Shown: in pieces, positions 46,477 to 57,329 of the stretch
How positions within the stretch are numbered: the stretch's first letter is position 1
Layout: each line of letters begins with the position of its first letter
Source: Cyclaneusma minus
Lineage: Eukaryota > Ascomycota > Leotiomycetes > Marthamycetales > Marthamycetaceae
Assembly (NCBI GenBank): GCA_037179335.1
Contig: JAKZHN010000006.1
Span: 1,116,001 to 1,180,000 of the forward strand
DNA length: 64,000 nucleotides
Direction: 5' to 3'
Program-made: the position numbers and the translations under genes
The notes under the pieces: generated by a model
Database searches by the model: none
What the model was told of the DNA's origin: nothing
What the model saw: only the letters and a program-made list of their open reading frames with translations

Positions 46477-49369
46477 ATGATGAATTCCAACGCCTTCTCT
46501 CGTCTCATGTCAAAGAACCCTACCGAACCCTCCATTTACGAGGACCTGAGAGCCCAGGAAGAGGGATCAGACGGGTCCGATCTGGAGGCTAGGATCGGCA
46601 TGCGACTTGATGAAGAGAATCTGGCTGCGGCTCATGAATATGAACTGGATCACGATGCCGCCCTCAGCGACGCCGAGAGTCGGATCACAACGGAGAGTAC
46701 GGCATTCCTAGGAAATCAAGGCAAACAAGGCACGACCACGCCGTCGCGGCGTAAACTCAAAGAGGGGAAGAGCCACGGCCGTTCGAAGTTTATGACACGT
46801 TCTCCCAGAATGCTCGAAGAGGACTTGGATGACGATGTACCTGCCTCTTTGCTGATCGAGGGTGACAACGATGCCGGGCCAAGCACAACACAGAGGCCTG
46901 CGAAGGCGGAGCCCAAGACAAGGAGGAAGGCTGCTGCTGTTCCAGGGCCATCGACCAGGGAAACTCGCGCTCGATGGGAAACCGTACAAACTCAGCAGCG
47001 GCTCCATCAGGACGATGAGCCTCGGCGGCCGGCTCAAGCCCCTGTACCGAAAGCTACTTTTTCGGGAAACACTCCCCGAGAGAGGGCTCTTTGGACGTGG
47101 GTTAATGTCATGAATATTGATGGGTTTATGAGAGAGGTCTACGAATACTATCGTGGTGCTGGCATTTGGTGCATTTGTCTTGATCGGCTTCTGGGTCATT
47201 TGTCAGTAAACCTTCCTTTTGGTCGAATACCTTGCTGATGAGCACAGGACAACCATCTTCGTCGCTGCTTTCGTGACTTTCCTGACCCAGTGCGTCGACT
47301 ACAAAGCTATACCAAATAGCAAAAAGATGGCAGACATCCAAATTCCCCGTTGTGTTCAGAACATGTCCGGTATGCCAAACCTGATCATGTGGCTTTTCTC
47401 GCTGTATACCATTTGGAAGGTCTTCCAGCACCTGATCGACGTTCGACGGCTGATGAGGATGCAAAACTTCTACGAGCATCTCCTGAATATCCCCAACAGC
47501 GATATGCAGACGATCTCGTGGCAGGATGTCGTTGCTCGGTTGATGGCCCTCAGAGATGCGAATCCTATCACAGCAGAAAAGTTCACTCCTGCGCAGAGGA
47601 ATTTTCTCGGCACTCAGTCAAAAGAGCGGCTTGATGCGCACGACATTGCGAATAGACTCATGAGGAGAGAAAACTACCTGATAGCTCTTATCAATAAGGA
47701 CATTCTGGATCTGACGTTGCCTCTTCCATTTTTGCGCAACCGACAATTATTCTCTCGTACTCTCGAGTGGAATATCCACTACTGCATCCTAGACTTCATC
47801 TTCACCGAGCAAGGTCAAGTCAGGCAGCTGGTCCTGAAAGACTCGCACAGAAAGAAGCTAAGCGCCGCTCTCAAATCGCGGTTTCTGTTTGCCGGCTTCA
47901 TGAATGTCATTTTCGCTCCCATCATATTCTCCTATCTTTTGATCGTGTATTTTTTCAAATACTTCAACGTAAGAACTGCCTTGACCCAAGCCAGCATCTT
48001 ATTAACACACAAACAGGAATACCAGAAGAATCCTTCTGCTATTGGCGCCTGTGAATACACGCCTCTAGCTCAATGGAAGTTTCGGGAGTTCAACGAGCTG
48101 GAACATCTTTTTGAACGGCGAATCAACATGTCCTATCCGTTTGCAAACCGCTACCAGGAACAATTCCCGAAAGTCAAGACAGTACAGCTCTCTCGGTTCA
48201 TCGCATTTGTGGCTGGCGCTTTGGTATCCGTTCTTGCTCTCGTATCTATCATTGACCCGGACCTGTTCCTTGGCTTCGAGATTTCGCATGACAGAACTGT
48301 TCTCTTCTACCTCGGTGTCATCGGAACAATATGGGCGGTAGCAAAAGGCGCTATCCCAGACGACAACTTGGTCTTTGACCCCGAGTACGCTCTACGACAG
48401 GTGATCGACTACACTCACTACATGCCAGCCGAGTGGAAAGACCGACTCCATAGCGATCAAGTGAAGAAGGAGTTTTCTGAGCTCTACAAGATGCGGGTCA
48501 TCAACTTCCTCGAGGAGCTTCTAAGTATCATCTTCACCCCCTTTGTGCTGTGGTTCAGCCTACCGAAGTGTAGTGATCAGATCATCGACTTCTTCCGCGA
48601 ATTCACCATTCATGTAGACGGTCTAGGATATGTTTGCTCATTCGCAGTCTTCGATTTCAAGAAAGGGGTAGGGACTGGTACGAACAACACCAACAATGAA
48701 GACGTACGAGATGACTACTACTCGACCAAGAATGGCAAGATGGCTGCGTCGTTCTATGGCTTCATGGACAACTACGCAACCAATCCGAAGACAGGAATAC
48801 CTCTGCATATACCGCCGGGCACAAGACGCCAGTTTCATCCTCCACCCGCATTCCCCGGCCTGATGTCGCCCACCCTTGCAACAGACATGCAAGCTTCGAG
48901 TGCTGGTCGAGCTCGGAACCGAACATCAGCGGCACCTGGTGGAATGCAGCCAACTCGCACCCCGCGTTTTGCACCCAGCGCTGGCCCACATGCCTCACCA
49001 ATGCCATCTATCCTGCTCGATCCGCACCACCAACCATCTACGTCCGGATTTGGTGGTCGAAGTACCAACCGTGCTTCTCGCTCGCGCTACCAATCGCGAC
49101 ATAATGTCATGGAAGATCCCATCGAAGACGATGAGTATGAGCAAGGCGAGTCGCAGGAGAGGGCTGGCCAAGGAAGCGCGGGCGCGTACGATGCAGGACT
49201 CGGCGAATCGAGATGGGAGACTTCGGCTACGAGGGGGGTACCGGAGTTGACGGGTGAAGAGAATGAAGGCGATGATGCGGTAGATGGCAACAGAGGTGGT
49301 GTTCTTGGGCTCCTTTATCAGTTCCAGAAGGCACAGACGGATGGGAGAGGGCCGGGGGTGCATATTTGA
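46477..49369 (+). CDS. ATG9: Autophagy-related lipid scramblase Atg9
   Basis: Three exons, 46477-47201, 47248-47968 and 48017-49369, give 932 residues. A polar N-terminal region of about 215 residues precedes ALWTWVNVMNIDGFMREVYE and the membrane core. Visible segments include TIFVAAFVTFLTQCVDY, NLIMWLFSLYTIWKVF, FLFAGFMNVIFAPIIFSYLL and FIAFVAGALVSVLALVSI. EYTPLAQWKFREFNELEHLF and LLSIIFTPFVLWFSLPKCSD are strongly conserved. The C-terminus is disordered and rich in Pro/Ser/Arg. Atg9 travels in Golgi-derived vesicles, seeds the isolation membrane and moves lipids between leaflets. The two introns are 46 and 48 bp. Confidence 0.95.
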
Positions 49370-50360
49370 TAGCGTTCCATCCATTATTACGGGGCGTTGG
49401 GGAAAGCTTGAATATTAGCCGGTACTTGTAGGCGTTGCGATCCGGCAGGGAGGCGTCGAAGTGGGGGGATTGGGATTACTCATGGGGTTGCATGAAAGGT
49501 ATGGCTTGGAATAGCTTTACATCTCTTCCTGTAAGAAATTGGACCCGAGAGACGACGTATCCATACAGTCACAGTGGCCTTGCTCTCCTCTCAGTAAATC
49601 CGAGAGCACAAAAGGCTGAGCGATATTATCTCCGCATAGTCCGACAACGGCGGAGGTGTGCCCAAATCTCAACACCAGACTGGGTATATTATTCATTCAC
49701 CGGCTTCTAGAGCTCCGCCGGTGGAGAAAGCCAGATGTACCTCCTCTAGATCTGATAAGATAATTTTTTCTCGGGGGCTCGGCTGGTGCCAAGGGGCCGG
49801 AATTAGTGGCCAAAGTCCCAAGTGAAGCGATTCTCGGCCCCCCCAGCAGAGAGTGGTCGAATCGGGGCTCTTCTTTTCGCTGGATCTGATCGGCGGACAT
49901 TATTTTGGTGCCCTATGTTTTTTGCCTCGGTGCTCAGTGCAGCCGGAGTGGATTCGTTCACACACACTACATAGTGGCGCATATGTCCCTGCTCCGAACT
50001 TTGCGTGCACTCAATTTTGCCGCTAAAACACTGCTAGCCCGTCATAGAGAGGCGCCCCAAGCTTCGCGCCCCAAGCTTCAAGTTCACCACAGCATCACAT
50101 TCCCGCGCACGCACGAGAGTCAAGACACCAGCCTACCGCCCAAGTCCTGCTCACGCCCGAATCCCCTCACTTCACCAATCTTGCGCTTCGGCCCCCAATC
50201 CCTCGTCTCCCCGACGTAGCTGTGCTGCTCCATCCTCCCGCCCGCTTTGCACGTCACGCCCAGCGCGCTTCTATCACGTCCACCCGATATCTCCCAAGCC
50301 GGCACTCTGGCAGCCCTCCAGCAAAAACCCTACGGCCACGGATCTGCAGCTGTGGCCCAG
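49370..50360. promoter_or_regulatory. Intergenic region, mitoferrin promoter
   Basis: About 990 bp. It carries a site identical to the SreA-type iron GATA consensus at 49751-49759 and a related ATCTGAT at 49884-49890. No gene is supported. Confidence 0.5.
49751..49759 (+). promoter_or_regulatory. Iron-type GATA site (ATCWGATAA match)
   Basis: ATCTGATAA followed at once by GATAA matches the ATCWGATAA sequence described for the iron regulator SreA in Aspergillus. It lies 600 bp upstream of the mitoferrin start. Mitoferrin genes are known iron-regulated targets in Aspergillus, so function is plausible though unproven here. Confidence 0.5.
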
Positions 50361-51682
50361 ATGGCCCAGCCAAATGCAGCGCCGGCCGAGGAATATGAGT
50401 ATGTCGGGAGATGCAATGCCTAAATGAATTCAAGTCAGTCGCTAACGAATGGCCCAGCTACGAAGGCTTGCCACCAAACTTCTCGCTCCTCCAAAACATG
50501 GCCGCCGGTGCTTTTGCCGGCATAGCTGTCAGTGATCGCCGCTCCCCAGCTTGTATCACGAGCGAGGACTGACAATTTCACAGGAGCACACGGTCATGTA
50601 TCCAGTCGATGCTATCAAGGTCAGTCGGGAACGTGGGCATGTCGCTTGGCACGTATAATTGACTTTTTGGTAGACCCGCATGCAAATTCTCAACCCAACA
50701 CCCTCAGCCATGTACAATGGAATCATACAAGGCGGATATCGGATAGCCACGGGAGAGGGTTTCCTCAATCTGTGGAGAGGCATGTCAAGTGTGATTGTCG
50801 GGGCAGGTATGTGACTGCGAAGCTTAGATCTGCCCGACCGTCCGCACCGCCCAGAAATTGACCCAACTTTGTAGGACCCGCTCATGCTGTCTATTTCGCT
50901 ACCTACGAAGCTGTCAAGCATGTAATGGGTGGAAACGAGGCCGGTGTGCATCATCCACTTGCTGCCGGTATGCAAAATGGCCCGCCCAATATTGACTGCG
51001 CTAACATTTTACAGCTACCAGTGGAGCTGCCGCAACCATTGCCAGCGATGCTCTCATGAACCCCTTTGATGGTATGGCTGATGATGGCGCCCCTGTTACA
51101 TTTCTGACTCGCCACAGTGGTTAAACAACGAATGCAAATTCACAATTCCGCAAAACTATACCGATCGATGACGGATTGCGCCCGATATGTTTACAAAACT
51201 GAAGGTCTCGGAGCATTCTATGTCTCATACCCGACGACACTCTCCATGACCGTTCCGTTCACAGCGCTTCAGTTTCTCGCCTACGAGTCCATATCGACCT
51301 TCATGAACCCCACTAAGAATTACGACCCTATCACGCATTGCGCCGCCGGAGGAATTGCAGGAGGATTCGCTGCAGCTTTGACCACGCCTATGGATGTTGT
51401 GAAGACGATGTTGCAGACCAGAGGGACTGCGCAGGATGCCGAACTACGGAACGTCAGGGGTTTTATGGAGGGATGTCGATTACTCCATCGAAGAGCGGGT
51501 ATCAAGGGCTTCTTCAAGGGAGTCCGTCCCCGAGTAATTACAACCATGCCGAGCACAGCGATTTGCTGGTCGGCATATGAAGCATCAAAGTGAGTGAAAT
51601 TGCGCTCCCCTGGCCTGCGATGCCGAGTTTGCTGACTTGATTCAGGGCATACTTCATCCGCCGGAATGATACTCTTGTCTGA
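50361..51682 (+). CDS. MRS4: Mitochondrial iron carrier, Mrs3/4 (mitoferrin)
   Basis: Eight exons fit one frame: 50361-50398, 50458-50527, 50584-50619, 50674-50806, 50875-50967, 51015-51071, 51118-51589 and 51646-51682, giving 311 residues. The protein is a three-fold mitochondrial carrier with the motifs MYPVDAIKTRMQ, MNPFDVVKQRMQ and TTPMDVVKTMLQ at the ends of the odd-numbered helices. NMAAGAFAGIAEHTVMYPVD and GPAHAVYFATYEAVK are typical of Mrs3/4, which bring ferrous iron through the inner membrane for heme and Fe-S synthesis. Many very short exons in the first half are striking. The upstream SreA-like GATA site fits iron control. I cannot tell Mrs3 from Mrs4; filamentous fungi usually have one. 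Confidence 0.92.
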
Positions 51683-53333
51683 GGATAGGCCACAATCGTC
51701 TTAGATCGGCGTTTAAAGCATGGGCTATATCGTGCGAGGCGTTCGGGGGCTGCACGAATGGGATCTGACAAATCTGGCCGGGAGCGTAAGCGGTACAAAC
51801 ACTTTGCCTGGATCAACTCCGTGAGCCCCTCTGGCCTCTATTGAAATCGACGTCGAAATTCCGGAAACCAGCAGCGGTCTTGCACACGGTCTCGCAAAAG
51901 TCTCGGCATGGGGGATTCGCACACCGGTGTATATAAGAAACCGCTTGCGCGCAGGGCGGCTCCCTTGACTTTTGCCAGCAACCGGTTCTTGCCCATTCGG
52001 AGTTTCTTTCTATTTCCTCGACAATACGACTGGATAGTCATCCGGTGTGGTAAATTCCACAAAGTCTAGCCGTGTCGCCAGGTCTTCGTTTCATCTTGCC
52101 TCTCACCGTATGCGAAACAAGTAGGCATACGTGCGTTAAGCCTGAGGGGCCTTCTGGGTGGTGGCGATTTGCTATCTGCTGTCTTCTTTTTTCGCAAGCA
52201 TGATTGAACAAGATCTATGAGGGAGTCGAGGCCTGGCGAGCTTGTTTGAATGAAAAGTCGGGGGTGTATACTTTGTAGAAAAAGGCAAGTCTTGTCTCTC
52301 TCAGACTTGCGGGTGGGCATCTTGATTCTAGAGGCTGCATGGCAAGGGCTGATGTCAACTGAAGGCTACTGTGCGGCCATGTGGGCCGTGAGATACAATC
52401 ATGTCGGAAATGTAAGATGTGACGATACCACACACGGATCTTTGAAGTGTGATTTTAGGTTTCTTCTGATCGCAGACCATAGTCTATCGTGACATAATTT
52501 GCGGCTTGTTTTCGTCGGTTGGGTAGGGGCTAGGGTTGCAATGAGGCTCATTGTCGACAGATATTTTAGCCTCTTGGGGTAGTATAGGGACATTAAAGAC
52601 AGTAAGGCCCCGCTGAAACATGAGTCTCTGTGAAAGGGCGTACACTTATTCTACCATCACTATAGAGACTGCTTGATTTCTATCGTCTATCTGCGCATCC
52701 CTGCCCCCTGGTAGCTAGCCTCGACTTGTATTGGCGTTACACAAGGCATCAGATATATGGATCCGATGGCACTCTTAGCGAAGCCAGCATCTCGGCCCTT
52801 CCTGTACACAGCCTCAATGCAGCTCTCCTCTTGCAACTTTGGAGTGGGGATGAAGCCGAGATATGGTACGGGAATTCCTTAGATTCTCCCGGCTTCAACG
52901 GGTTTGACCTGCTAATTGTCTTTCTCATTGCTGTTGCGGAGGCATTGTGCTGATTTATGCCAGTCCTTTATGAACGAACGACTACGGGTTACGGTTTCAA
53001 AGATTGTGGCGTTATGACATTGTGTCCTTGGCCCTCTCTTGATACAGTCCAATGGTATTTATATCGTTGCACGGAGCTGGGCCGAGTACCTTTGATTCAA
53101 GCAAAGTGTTCAGCAGGTATACACATTCAATGAACTGGTATGCTGAACATCTGCGAAAGGCACGAAAGCATCTCCGCGGGCAAGTGTCGGGCCAAGCTTT
53201 TACCATCTACTTCACGGAGAACAAGAAATGCGCGAATGTGTGTTCCAAAGTCCCGTATATTCATGCCCCCCTATCCCCTTGTGTATTCCAAAGTCCTATA
53301 GATTCATGTCCCCTTGTCCCCTTGCTAGCAGCG
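51683..53333. other. Long intergenic region
   Basis: About 1.65 kb with no supported gene. Scattered short open frames (52066-52320, 52726-52953, 53052-53405) have no recognizable motifs or splice partners. It ends with a 43-bp tandem duplication next to the stop codon of the following gene. Confidence 0.45.
53239..53324. repeat. 43-bp tandem duplication
   Basis: Two adjacent 43-bp units, 53239-53281 and 53282-53324, share TTCCAAAGTCC, ATTCATG and CCCCTTG in the same positions and differ at about six sites. It lies directly downstream of the stop codon of the minus-strand gene at 53334. Confidence 0.8.
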
Positions 53334-54346
53334 CTATCTCCTGGCTGGCCAGTGCTTGTTTACGCCCCGGAGCAGCCTCGTACCACATACGAATCCCTCG
53401 TCTAGCTTTGGCCTGTACCCATACAAGTTGAAATCCGAGGCTCTATCCCGTTCTGACGCATCAGCAATGACACGCGCTTGGTCCCACTGATAGCTTGCCT
53501 CGTCAAACTTGAATCGAAAGCTCTCTTCGCTCTTCCAGACCCAAGTAAGTGTCTCGGCAGTGACAGTTTGTTTCTTGCCTACGACACCGGTCAAGCGATC
53601 GAAGTATTCCTTTAGGCTACGGCGATGGCGACATCCCCGGATTGTTGTGACCGAGATGCTTTTGACGTTGGTGAGTCCTTGGAACAGGGGGAAAATGTAT
53701 TCGATGCTGAGCCAGAGCAAGTTGAAGATCTCTTTGTTCTCGATTCCGTGTCGTTGAAGGACTGAGAGGAATGTAGCGTCCAGCGAGAGGTGCTCGACGT
53801 TGACTGCCCTAGAGATTTGACGCATCATCGGGTTGGTGGGCTTGATGGAGTTGACGGTTTCACTCCTACATCTCGTTAGCTTTGTGTCTTAATTCTCGCG
53901 TTCTCAACATGGGCACTGCTTACATTGCGTCGTAGGGGAATTTCAGAATATATTTGCGTCGGAATGAGAAGGTCACGTCCAACTCCTTAATCTGGGCGAT
54001 GGCGCTGTTCGACATTCCGTTGAAGTTGAACCCCTCCAGAGCACTGTCGGGCTCGGACCCTCTTTTCAGCTTTTCGCCGGGATACATAGCACCGAAATTG
54101 AAGCCGCGTTGGTGGATTTTGAGCGGGAAGCTGTTTTGTTTCTTCACGGCTCCGTGCTGGTGAGGCCCATCTGCAGAGAGCGCTTTCAGGGGGGTGGTGT
54201 TCGAGCGATGGTCGGCGGAAGTCTCTTTGACGTCGTGAAGGGGGTAGTTGGGGAGGAGTGATAGGATATCTGACTTGTCGACTGCCGTGCCGGCGGATCG
54301 AATCGTTGATGTCATGGTGTCGCTGAGTTTGCACTGTGACTGCGGC

Positions 54347-54348
<2 letters not shown>
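53334..54348 (-). CDS. Unknown protein, accessory-region family
   Basis: I do not recognise the family. Two exons, 54348-53924 and 53865-53334, give 318 residues, with a CTAACG branch-like site and TAG acceptor. There is no signal peptide or membrane helix. Landmarks are FNFNGMSNSAIAQIKELDVT at the end of exon 1, NVEHLSLDATFLSVLQRHG, and TAETLTWVWKSEESFRFKFD. The same landmarks appear in degenerate form in the region 56.2-57.3 kb, so this belongs to a small local family. The start codon touches a 13-unit ATG/CAT trinucleotide repeat. The surrounding 4 kb is gene-poor. I cannot assign a role. Confidence 0.65.

Positions 54349-54385
<37 letters not shown>
54347..54385. repeat. Trinucleotide microsatellite (ATG)13
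   Basis: Thirteen perfect ATG units on the plus strand (CAT on the minus). It overlaps the start codon and extends into the leader of the unknown minus-strand gene. A change in length would alter the leader but not the reading frame. Confidence 0.95.
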
Positions 54386-54387
<2 letters not shown>

Positions 54388-54997
54388 AGTCGAGGTTGTG
54401 GGTGGTGGTTGGGTAGGTCTTTGATCGAGTTCAACTTTTCAAGGGTCAAGTGGCTTCTCGCTGGATGGAGGAAGGAAGAGTAGGTGAAATTTCTTGGGGG
54501 TCTTCTATCTTATTTATACCCCGAAAGTAGTTCTGTGGGTGAGTCACCTGGGTATGATTAGGACACTAACATGATTGTGAATTGTGGATGACACTAAGAA
54601 AATGTGTAGATGCCTAAGCGGTGCCCAGTCCGACAGCCCACCACATAAACCAAACGTTGGGTTTGAACTTTTTATCGAAACATCAAGCTTGGCAGCAAAC
54701 GAGAACCACTCATTTATTTCGAAAGCGGCTTCGGACTTTTACTAGCCTGGATAGTAAGGACTACATTTCTCTGGTTCAAGAGGTGCGCTAAATGGCCGAG
54801 TTTCTAAATCGCCTCTAGGTAGCTAAACCTGATTACCTTCATAACCTACCATTATTTACCTCTTCTTCCAATAAATTCAAGACTTTGGTTCAAGGGCGTA
54901 ACAATATATTGTCAGTTAGCTGGCATCTCTCCAACTGGCCATTTCCCCCCAGTATTTCCCTTTCCAATAATTCTAGATATTATTGGAGAACAAGGTA

Positions 54998-55067
54998 CTG
55001 ATCACTTGGGATATTCTCAAGTGTTTGAAATACCTATCTCTAATGATTCATGCTACTTGAAATCATC
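54998..55067. repeat. Degenerate 19-bp array (array 4)
   Basis: About three units of the family, for example CTGATCACTTGGGATATTC at 54998, with single-base indels breaking the register. It sits 50 bp from the left end of the hAT-like MITE. Confidence 0.55.
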
Positions 55068-55117
55068 TGAACCTTTTCTAATTGACCTCGTGGCGATGTT
55101 CGCTAGGCAGTCGTCTA

Positions 55118-55379
55118 CAGGGCTGGCAATCGGTCGGGTCGACCCGTGGGTCAAATGAGGTTGGGTCGCGTCAAGGCCCTGACCCAACCCATATGACCCA
55201 TGGTTCGGTGTCCGAAACGACAAATTTTCTAAATCTCAGTCAAATTTAGGGCTCCATACTTCGAACTAAATGACGAAAATTGAAATGCGACCCATTTGAC
55301 CCATCTCAATCCACGCTAGAGAGGAGGTCGGTCGGGTCAGACCCTTAACCCGACCTAACTGGACATATTGCTAGCCCTG
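55118..55379. mobile_element. hAT-like MITE with 8-bp target duplication
   Basis: The ends are CAGGGCTGGCAAT on the left and ATTGCTAGCCCTG on the right, a 13-bp terminal inverted repeat with one mismatch. Both sides are flanked by the identical 8-mer GTCGTCTA (55110-55117 and 55380-55387), the target duplication size of hAT elements. CAGGG-type ends are also common in hAT. Subterminal GGGTC/GACCC words are repeated many times and could bind transposase. At 262 bp there is no coding capacity. The perfect duplication suggests a fairly recent insertion. Confidence 0.92.
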
Positions 55380-55387
55380 GTCGTCTA

Positions 55388-56021
55388 GGAACATGTGGGA
55401 GCCTATCTTAGAAAACATTTGATTTATGGAGCCGGAGTCCGCAACTGGGAAGGACAGTGGCACAAAGCAACCTCAACATCGTTGTTGAACCCCAGGCACT
55501 CTCCGTCAAGTCTTGCAGTGACCACCGCAGATGTCAAGTACGGATCTTTAGCTTGGGGGTAGTCGGATATCAAAACAACTTTTGTTCGGGATTACAAGGG
55601 CTTGACAAGTTAGGTTCAGCAACATATGGAATCTCACTCAACTTTGCATTGGGATTACGCAAGATCGCACACGGCAGCTGGACAGATCCATTATTCATGT
55701 TCGATATATTCATAGCTGCGGCATACCTTAGTATGGAACCGCAAAGAGCTTATGACGAATATTCGGTCAGGTTTCTCAGCACTTAAGAATCGGACTGTAC
55801 GAGTTTCACGAGGTCGAGTAGGTATCACAAATCGAGGATACAATGTCGTCGATCTTGCTTGATTTCCTCCATCTGCGTCGGTACTACCTAGGTAACTGAA
55901 ATGCCTTTTTTCCACTGCCATGGGCTTTCGACCTAGCGCATACCTGGAATATTCCTTCCCCCGAGCAATCTCAAACCTGGTTTTGCTTTTGCATATGATA
56001 AGACAAATGCGTGCAAGGAAC
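55388..56021. other. Gene-poor spacer
   Basis: No gene is supported. The minus-strand open frame reaching 55691 is only the run-out of the VID27 fragment frame into unrelated sequence. Confidence 0.45.
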
Positions 56022-56232
56022 TTCTTGGGACTGAACAGCTTGCCATTTGGTGTTTCGACCTTGGAGATATTGGTAGAGAACCCCAGACTGTTGTTAGGCG
56101 TATACTTGAATACTCCAATCTTCGAGCCCCTGACCACAAAAGACCGATCGTGCTTGTAACCCACAGCGAGTTGAGAGTTGATGTTGCCATCGTCATCACG
56201 AGCGACCACATGCTTTCATCTTCGTCAGTATT
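56022..56232 (-). pseudogene. VID27 gene fragment
   Basis: 56197-56022 on the minus strand aligns without gaps to 4140-4315 of VID27, with about 14 differences in 176 bases. The translated match runs from RDDDGNINSQLAVGYKHDRS through VETPNGKLFSPKK. Similarity continues upstream to 56232 (ACTGACGAAGA) with a one-base deletion that breaks the frame. Nothing matching VID27 is found beyond LFSPKK. Most differences are third-position synonymous changes, so the source was a diverged functional copy and not a recent copy of this gene. No start codon or intact gene context is present. Confidence 0.88.
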
Positions 56233-57329
56233 CAGACGAGCATCAAGGGCCTGGTAAAATCCAGTTTCCAGTGATTCGCAACGTCTGGCCTCGCGGTGCT
56301 CTCCAGACCCAGACAGCGCGGCCACTTATGGGGTCTGTCTCCAGAAGGGTTTCCGAGCCAAATATCCGCCTCCACATTCTGAGCATACGGCGCTGGATAT
56401 CAAGAGGAGCATATGGCAATGTAGACACAACGGGCACCGTGAAGTTGTATCGCTGAAGCCTTAGCAGTAGATGTCTTAGAAGGAGATCGATAGTCGACAC
56501 CTCGATAGCTCTGAACATGCGAGCGGTGGGAGGTGGCCAGCTATACTCATTCCTGCCATGATCGAAAGAGAGTGTTGCAGATTTGCTATCTTGGTGAGGT
56601 GGCGTAGACCTTGAGGGTCCATGATCTTCCGAATTAGTTTCTGGACAGAGCTATGGAGTGTGCCCCTGGATTTTGTCAGCGTACGGTACCCCAACAGGAT
56701 TGCGGACGGAATACTAACACTATGGCATTAACAGGAATAGGACCAGCAGGAATAGCACCAATAGGAATGGCGATCATTAAGGGAAGGGCACCAGGTGGAA
56801 GGGCGACAGGCGGAATAGCACCTGGGGGAATAGCACCTGGGGGAACAGCACCTGGGGGAACAGCGCCGCCAGGTAGAGCAGCAAGAGGAACGGCGACACC
56901 TACACCAACATGAATGACACCAGGCAAACCACCAGCTGGATTGGCACCAATAGGGACGGCCCAGGCGGGCACAATTCCACCAGCAGGAATAGCGACAATA
57001 ACCTTCATAGAACCGACTATCCCCTCCGATAACACGATTTCCAGACGCCGGATTTTCGAGATAGCATTGTCGCTCATGCCCCGGAAACCGAAGTCATGCT
57101 CAGACGTCAGCTTAAAGGTGTTCTGTTTGTTGAAGATTTGTAGGGCTTGCTGGTAAAGCTCAGGGATGGGGCGTAGAGCTTTCAGAAGCTCGGGGTTCTT
57201 GCCGTCGAAGGTCATAGCTGCCTTGAAGATTGCCTTTCTGATCGGATACAAGGCAAGTAGCGGGGAGAGCAGATTGGGCTCTTTCACCCAAGCCGTAATG
57301 GCCTGAGTGGATTGTTGAGCAGAAGCCAT
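56233..57329 (-). pseudogene. Degenerate paralogue of the 53.3-kb unknown gene
   Basis: The frame opens at 57329 (MASAQQSTQAITAWVKEPN) and carries DFGFRGMSDNAISKIRRLEI, which matches FNFNGMSNSAIAQIKELDVT of the neighbour. A Pro/Gly/Ala/Ile-rich stretch without counterpart follows (56.7-57.0 kb). Then LRHLTKIANLQHSLS corresponds to MRQISRAVNVEHLSL, and GRAVWVWRAPRGQTLRI corresponds to TLTWVWKSEESFRF. These blocks lie in different frames. A missing base near 56560 and another shift near 56260 are needed to join them, and the candidate intron at about 56.7 kb has mismatched phase. The final part, FYQALDAR, runs straight into the VID27 fragment. I infer a decayed gene; a spliced variant cannot be wholly excluded. 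Confidence 0.6.
56716..57000. repeat. PxGAI-coding short repeats
   Basis: Short GC-rich repeats of 12-15 bp. Four 15-bp units start at 56812, 56827, 56842 and 56857; the first two are GGAATAGCACCTGGG. On the minus strand they read as repeated PPGAI/PPGAV peptides. This insert is absent from the paralogue at 53.3-54.3 kb. Confidence 0.8.
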
